This document shows positions 5,812 through 8,881 of a stretch of 8,881 bases of DNA, piece by piece. The notes beneath the pieces were generated by a model. It was not told where the DNA came from. It ran no database searches and saw only the letters and a program-made list of their open reading frames with translations. Source of the DNA: an uncultured Methanobrevibacter sp. (lineage in GTDB: Archaea > Methanobacteriota > Methanobacteria > Methanobacteriales > Methanobacteriaceae); the NCBI GenBank assembly GCA_902795935.1, contig CADBMS010000181.1, positions 1 through 8,881 on the forward strand, given 5' to 3'. Position 1 is the first letter of the stretch; every line of letters starts with the position of its first letter. Made by a program: the position numbers and the translations under genes.

Positions 5812-6603
5812 TTATATTATATTTGTCATTTTTAAGTATATTATTATTGTTATTAATGTTGTTGCTTTTGCTATTTCATTTGATGCTCCGAGGAGGTCTC
5901 CTGTTGCATATTTCATGTCTTTTTTAATGAATATTGCAAGTAGGATTCCACTTAGTGTTCCCACAATAATTCCAATAATACTCATTATATTAAATAATAT
6001 GTATGTTAATATGGTAATTGGTATTAATGTTAAAGTTAAATATTTAATATTTATTTTTTCAATAAAATAACGGCCTGTACCTGTTTCTATTGGTGTTGAT
6101 ATTGAACAAGCACCCATTAATCCCATTTTTGAACTTATTTCAGAGATTATTAAACTTACGCCAATTAATCCTGCAGGTAATGATGCAATTGCGGCAAAAG
6201 TTATAATTCCCACAATAAAAAATAAACTTATTCCGCCAGTTCCTATATTAATGTCTCGTATTATTTCAATTTTACGTTCAGGTGGTCCATGAGCCATTAA
6301 TCCATCACCTAAGTCCATTAATCCATCTAAATGATGAAATCCTTGGAACCATAATGAAAATGCATAAGTTAATCCTGCTACAACTAGTGGTGGTAATAAT
6401 AATAAATCACCCAAAAAATATCCGAAAGCACCGGTAAATACTCCAATGAATGCACCAATAAATGGTAAAGCCCATGCATAAGGGACCATATCTTCAATCA
6501 AAATATGAATCTTTATAGGCACTATTGTAAAAAATGTTATATATCCTAGTATACTCCTATACCATGTAATATTACTTTCAGAATCTAAAGACTCTTTAAC
6601 CAT
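5812..6603 (-). CDS. cobS: Adenosylcobinamide-GDP ribazoletransferase (cobalamin synthase)
   Basis: CobS joins adenosylcobinamide-GDP with an alpha-ribazole (or its phosphate) to complete adenosylcobamide; it is an integral membrane enzyme. The 263-residue protein is family length, with several hydrophobic segments (about 18-35, 43-66, 70-88, 126-145, 188-225 and 247-257). Signature sequences are FHHLDGLMDLGDGLMAHG (89-106), the acidic metal/phosphate motif; RDINIGTGGI (116-125), the counterpart of K/RDxxIGxxG; and TGDLLGASNEIAK (234-246). Methanogens need corrinoids for methyl transfer, and methanol users such as Methanosphaera rely on a corrinoid methanol methyltransferase, so the gene fits. 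The ATG at 6603 follows a modest GTGAG element. It is divergent from larC across 266 bp and is followed closely by trm56. No other cobamide gene is in the window. Confidence 0.93.
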   Translation of the reverse strand: MVKESLDSESNITWYRSILGYITFFTIVPIKIHILIEDMVPYAWALPFIGAFIGVFTGAFGYFLGDLLLLPPLVVAGLTYAFSLWFQGFHHLDGLMDLGDGLMAHGPPERKIEIIRDINIGTGGISLFFIVGIITFAAIASLPAGLIGVSLIISEISSKMGLMGACSISTPIETGTGRYFIEKINIKYLTLTLIPITILTYILFNIMSIIGIIVGTLSGILLAIFIKKDMKYATGDLLGASNEIAKATTLITIIIYLKMTNII

Positions 6604-6642
6604 AAATCAACATCTCACTAAAAAAATAATTTTCAAAAATTT

Positions 6643-6650
6643 TAGATATA
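6643..6650 (-). promoter_or_regulatory. Weak TATA candidate for cobS
   Basis: On the minus strand this reads TATATCTA. Transcription about 25 bases on would begin near 6621, giving a leader of roughly 18 nt before the cobS ATG at 6603. The match is imperfect. Confidence 0.35.
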
Positions 6651-6818
6651 GAACAGTAATTAAACCACAATAATTTCATCATTCATACATCATATTAAAT
6701 TAATTTTAAATTATAAAAAAATCACATCACAAGTTAGTAGTTAATTATAATATTTTGTTTAATATAGATAGTAATTAAACTAATTACTAATTATTATAAA
6801 CAAATTAACTTTAATAAA

Positions 6819-6828
6819 TTTATATATT
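6819..6828 (+). promoter_or_regulatory. Probable TATA box of the larC-queC operon
   Basis: TTTATATATT is close to the archaeal TATA consensus. A transcript start about 25 bases downstream, near 6848, leaves a leader of about 20 nt that contains the AAGGG ribosome-binding site at 6860-6864, just before the larC ATG at 6870. Confidence 0.55.
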
Positions 6829-6869
6829 ACTTAAAAAAATTTTATAATAACTCATTAATAAGGGATAAT

Positions 6870-8084
6870 ATGGTAATAATAATAGAACCACAAAGTTCAG
6901 GAATCTCTGGAAATATGATGGTAGGTGCATTGATAGATTTAGGTGCTCCATTAAATGAAGTTAAAACAGTTATGGAAACTGTGGGTTCATATTTTGGAGA
7001 AATTAATGTTGAAATATCAAAAATAAATAAAAAAGGAATACAATCAACATATGTTAATGTATTGGAATCTGATTATGACCATATCCATTATAAAGATTTA
7101 AATAAAAAATTTGATAATATTAATTATGATTTAATTACAGATGATATGAAATATATGGCTAAGAACGTTTTTAAAAGAATAGCTTTATCTGAATCTAAGA
7201 TACATGGTAAAAGCTTAGATGAAATTCATTTTCATGAAGTTGGTTCTGCAGATGCTGTGGCTGATGTTTTAGGTTCAATTTATGCATATTATCAATTAGA
7301 ATTAGATAAAAAAACTATATATTCATTACCTCCAGCATTAGGTGGGGGAATTAAAAAAACTTCGCATGGAATTATACCCATACCTGCACCTTCTACTTTA
7401 GAAATATTAAAAGACACATTTTGTCAAGGGGGTCCTGTAAATTATGAATTAACAACTCCTACTGGTGCAGCATTATTAATGGAATTTACAGATGAATTTA
7501 AACAATTTTATCCACAAATAAAAATAAAAAATATTGCTTATGGTGCTGGTACTTTAGATTTAGAACATCCGAATATATTAAGGATTACTGAGGGACAAAT
7601 AAAGAATAATAATTCATTAAGACTCTTAGAGACTAATATCGATCATTTAAGTGGTGAAGTCTTAGGTTATCTTTTTGAGAAATTATTAAGTGATGGTGCA
7701 TTAGATGTAAATATTATTCCAATTATAATGAAAAAAAACAGGCCTGCTTATTTATTACGGGTTTTATGTAAATCTAATAATGTGAATTTAATAACTAAAT
7801 CTATTTTTCAGGAAACTGGAACATTGGGTATTAGATCTATTCCACAAGTACATCGTGATGTTATTAACCGCGAATTTAGAAAATTCAAAGTAAATATTGG
7901 TGAAATATGTGAAGAATCTACTTTTAAAGTAGCTACTTTAAAAGGAGATTTAATTAGTGCTAGAATAGAATTTGAAGATGCTAAATCACTTTCATCAAAA
8001 TCAAAAAGACCTCTAAAAGATGTTATAGATTCGGCTAATTGCCAGTTTATGAATTCAATTAAAGGGAGTAATGTTGTTAAATGA
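6870..8084 (+). CDS. larC: Nickel-pincer cofactor nickel insertase (LarC, formerly DUF111)
   Basis: LarC inserts nickel into pyridinium-3,5-bisthiocarboxylic acid mononucleotide in a CTP-dependent step, giving the nickel-pincer cofactor first found in lactate racemase. The 404-residue product spans both LarC regions in one frame, so no programmed frameshift is needed as in Lactobacillus plantarum. Motifs: SSGISGNMMVGALIDLG (9-25), HFHEVGSADAVADVLG (120-135), SHGIIPIPAPSTLEILK (165-181), ELTTPTGAALL (193-203), and the C-terminal domain LLETNIDHLSGEVLGYL ... MKKNRPAYLLRVLC ... QETGTLGIRS. The usual SGISGDM reads SGISGNM here, which may be a methanogen variant. The ATG at 6870 follows AAGGG. The stop overlaps the queC start by 4 nt. 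LarB and LarE, needed for the precursor, are not in the window; nor is a lactate racemase, so the client enzyme is unknown. Confidence 0.9.
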   Translation: MVIIIEPQSSGISGNMMVGALIDLGAPLNEVKTVMETVGSYFGEINVEISKINKKGIQSTYVNVLESDYDHIHYKDLNKKFDNINYDLITDDMKYMAKNVFKRIALSESKIHGKSLDEIHFHEVGSADAVADVLGSIYAYYQLELDKKTIYSLPPALGGGIKKTSHGIIPIPAPSTLEILKDTFCQGGPVNYELTTPTGAALLMEFTDEFKQFYPQIKIKNIAYGAGTLDLEHPNILRITEGQIKNNNSLRLLETNIDHLSGEVLGYLFEKLLSDGALDVNIIPIIMKKNRPAYLLRVLCKSNNVNLITKSIFQETGTLGIRSIPQVHRDVINREFRKFKVNIGEICEESTFKVATLKGDLISARIEFEDAKSLSSKSKRPLKDVIDSANCQFMNSIKGSNVVK

Positions 8085-8755
8085 AACCTAAAGCCATTTC
8101 TGTTTTGTCTGGCGGTTTAGATTCTACTGTTGCTACATCAATGTTAATTGATGATTATGATATTATTGCAATAACTTTTGATTATGGCCAACGAAGTGCA
8201 GATATTGAAATTAAATCTGCTAAAAAAATATCTGAATTTTTTAACATTAAACATGTTGTTATTGATTTAAAATGGTTAGGCAAATTAAGTAATTCATCAT
8301 TAACTTCAGATATTGATGTTATTGATGTTGATGTTAATCGTTTAGATGATAAAGAGTACTGTGATGAAACAGTACGTAATGTTTGGGTTCCGAGTAGAAA
8401 TATTATTTTTACTAGTATAGCATCTGCATTTGCAGAAACACATGGTGCTGAAAGAATTATTGTTGGTTGGGACTTAGAAGAATCATTAAGTTTTCCAGAT
8501 AATTCAATTGAATTTTTAAACGCATTTAATAAAGTTTTGGATATTGGAACATTAGAAGAGGTTCAAATTATTGCACCATTAATTAAAATGTCTAAAGAAG
8601 AAATTGTATTATCTGGAATTAATGTAGAAACTCCATTTGAATTAACATATTCATGTTATAAGGGAGATTTAAATCCATGTGGTGTTTGTGAATCATGTTT
8701 AAGACGTAGTAGAGCTTTTGAAGCAGTAGGTGTTAAAGACCCAATATTTGATTAA
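8081..8755 (+). CDS. queC: 7-cyano-7-deazaguanine (preQ0) synthase
   Basis: QueC converts 7-carboxy-7-deazaguanine to preQ0 with ATP and ammonia; in archaea preQ0 is put at G15 of tRNA and matured to archaeosine. The 224-residue product is full length. It has the N-type ATP-pyrophosphatase P-loop SGGLDST (10-16), ITFDYGQRSADIEIKSA, the central NVWVPSRNIIFTSIASAFAE, and the C-terminal zinc site with Cys192, Cys200, Cys203 and Cys206 (C-x7-C-x2-C-x2-C). The zinc site and VPSRN element separate it from the related LarE sulfur transferase fold, which matters because larC is upstream. Translation is probably coupled: ATG 8081 overlaps the larC stop (ATGA), with GGGAG at 8064-8068 also in reach. 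The gene is followed by T tracts and the right-hand repeat. Confidence 0.95.
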   Translation: MKPKAISVLSGGLDSTVATSMLIDDYDIIAITFDYGQRSADIEIKSAKKISEFFNIKHVVIDLKWLGKLSNSSLTSDIDVIDVDVNRLDDKEYCDETVRNVWVPSRNIIFTSIASAFAETHGAERIIVGWDLEESLSFPDNSIEFLNAFNKVLDIGTLEEVQIIAPLIKMSKEEIVLSGINVETPFELTYSCYKGDLNPCGVCESCLRRSRAFEAVGVKDPIFD

Positions 8756-8756
8756 T

Positions 8757-8826
8757 TTATTATTTTTAAATACTATCAATTATTAATATTTTTAGGCTTT
8801 GTAGAAATCCTATTTTTTTTATTTTT
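8757..8826 (+). terminator. T-tract terminator region after queC
   Basis: Runs of T follow queC at 8763-8767, 8789-8793, 8813-8820 (eight T) and 8822-8826. The last two are inside the inverted repeat, so the repeat itself probably stops transcription leaving the larC-queC unit. Confidence 0.45.
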
Positions 8827-8842
8827 GTGTTGTTTGGTATAT
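8790..8842 (-). repeat. Right copy of the ~52-bp inverted repeat (likely insertion-sequence end)
   Basis: Reverse complement of 1-52 with one substitution and one extra A. The inner border reads AGGCTTTGTAGAAATCC from 8794 rightwards, against AGACTTTGTAGAAATCC in the left copy, which resembles the terminal inverted repeat of an insertion sequence. The sequence right of 8842 has no counterpart here because the left copy is cut by the window edge, so the repeat may be much longer. Confidence 0.8.
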
Positions 8843-8881
8843 GTTGTAGATTGTGTTTTTGAGTTTTGTTTCTTTGTTTGA
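8819..8881 (-). CDS. C-terminal tail of a partial ORF, possible transposase (5' part outside window)
   Basis: On the minus strand the frame is open from the window edge for 20 codons, ending ...LKNTIYNIYQTTQK and TAA at 8819-8821. Its last seven residues and stop match those in the left repeat copy. The short basic tail followed by about 25 bp of shared noncoding sequence is the layout expected at the 3' end of a transposase gene, but the family is not recognisable from so little sequence. Confidence 0.4.
   Translation of the reverse strand, partial: SNKETKLKNTIYNIYQTTQK

Larger units (their letters stand above)
6604..6869. promoter_or_regulatory. Divergent cobS-larC promoter region with dyad and direct repeat
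   Basis: A 266-bp, almost purely A/T spacer with promoters for both strands and no gene. It holds a dyad of 9-bp arms with a 3-nt spacer, TAGTAATTA at 6769-6777 and TAATTACTA at 6781-6789. The 11-mer AGTAATTAAAC overlapping that dyad (6770-6780) recurs in the same direction at 6655-6665, close to the cobS side. One operator near each promoter would allow joint control, but A/T-rich composition makes such matches only mildly surprising. No cobalamin riboswitch-like G+C element is seen. Confidence 0.45.

Noticed and set aside
5801..6070. Plus-strand hydrophobic ORF of 89 codons inside cobS
   Set aside because: Antisense shadow of the cobS membrane segments; the apparent transmembrane character comes from A/T-rich composition.
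6604..6869. Cobalamin riboswitch ahead of cobS
   Set aside because: The region is nearly pure A/T with no G+C-rich conserved box or multi-stem structure.
1..8881. Composite transposon carrying the enclosed genes as cargo
   Set aside because: The enclosed genes include essential archaeal genes (rpl10e, trm56) with typical genome composition, so the end repeats more likely mark independent insertions around resident DNA.

Overview
The window looks like chromosomal DNA of a host-associated methanogenic archaeon of the order Methanobacteriales, most likely a Methanosphaera (M. stadtmanae-like) species. Pointers are the very high A+T content, with intergenic stretches almost purely A/T; archaeal-only genes (ribosomal protein L10e, tRNA C56 2'-O-methyltransferase Trm56, the methanofuran-pathway decarboxylase MfnA); SD sequences of the GGAGG type; and T-tract terminators. 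The genus is an inference from gene content and composition.

Layout. Positions 1-52: one copy of a ~52-bp repeat. 53-366: A/T-rich leader. 367-852 (+): rpl10e, followed by strong oligo-T tracts. 1108-3390 (+): ppsA (PEP synthase), monocistronic, followed by T tracts. 3519-5201 (+): mfnA and, 30 nt later, a divergent class I fumarase beta-subunit-like gene that seems to start at AUU. 5210-6603 (-): cobS then trm56, a tight two-gene unit read towards the mfnA-fumB unit and ending only 8 bp from it. 6604-6869: divergent promoter region. 6870-8755 (+): larC and queC, overlapping by 4 nt (ATGA). 8790-8842: second copy of the end repeat, in inverted orientation.

Functions. The genes are chromosomal housekeeping and cofactor genes: translation (L10e), gluconeogenic carbon entry (PpsA), methanofuran synthesis (MfnA), corrinoid synthesis (CobS), nickel-pincer cofactor synthesis (LarC), and archaeal tRNA modification (Trm56 in the T-loop, QueC for archaeosine precursor preQ0). 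CobS and LarC both serve metal cofactors (Co and Ni) and are divergently transcribed from one 266-bp region.

The most notable points are: (i) a nearly identical inverted repeat bracketing the 8.7-kb block, each copy holding the same C-terminal peptide tail and stop followed by a possible terminal inverted repeat, suggesting two facing insertion-sequence ends; (ii) the AUU-start, motif-divergent fumarase-beta homologue with lysine codon use unlike its neighbour; (iii) a complete single-frame larC next to queC in a methanogen. No defence system, CRISPR array, prophage, tRNA or rRNA gene is visible.
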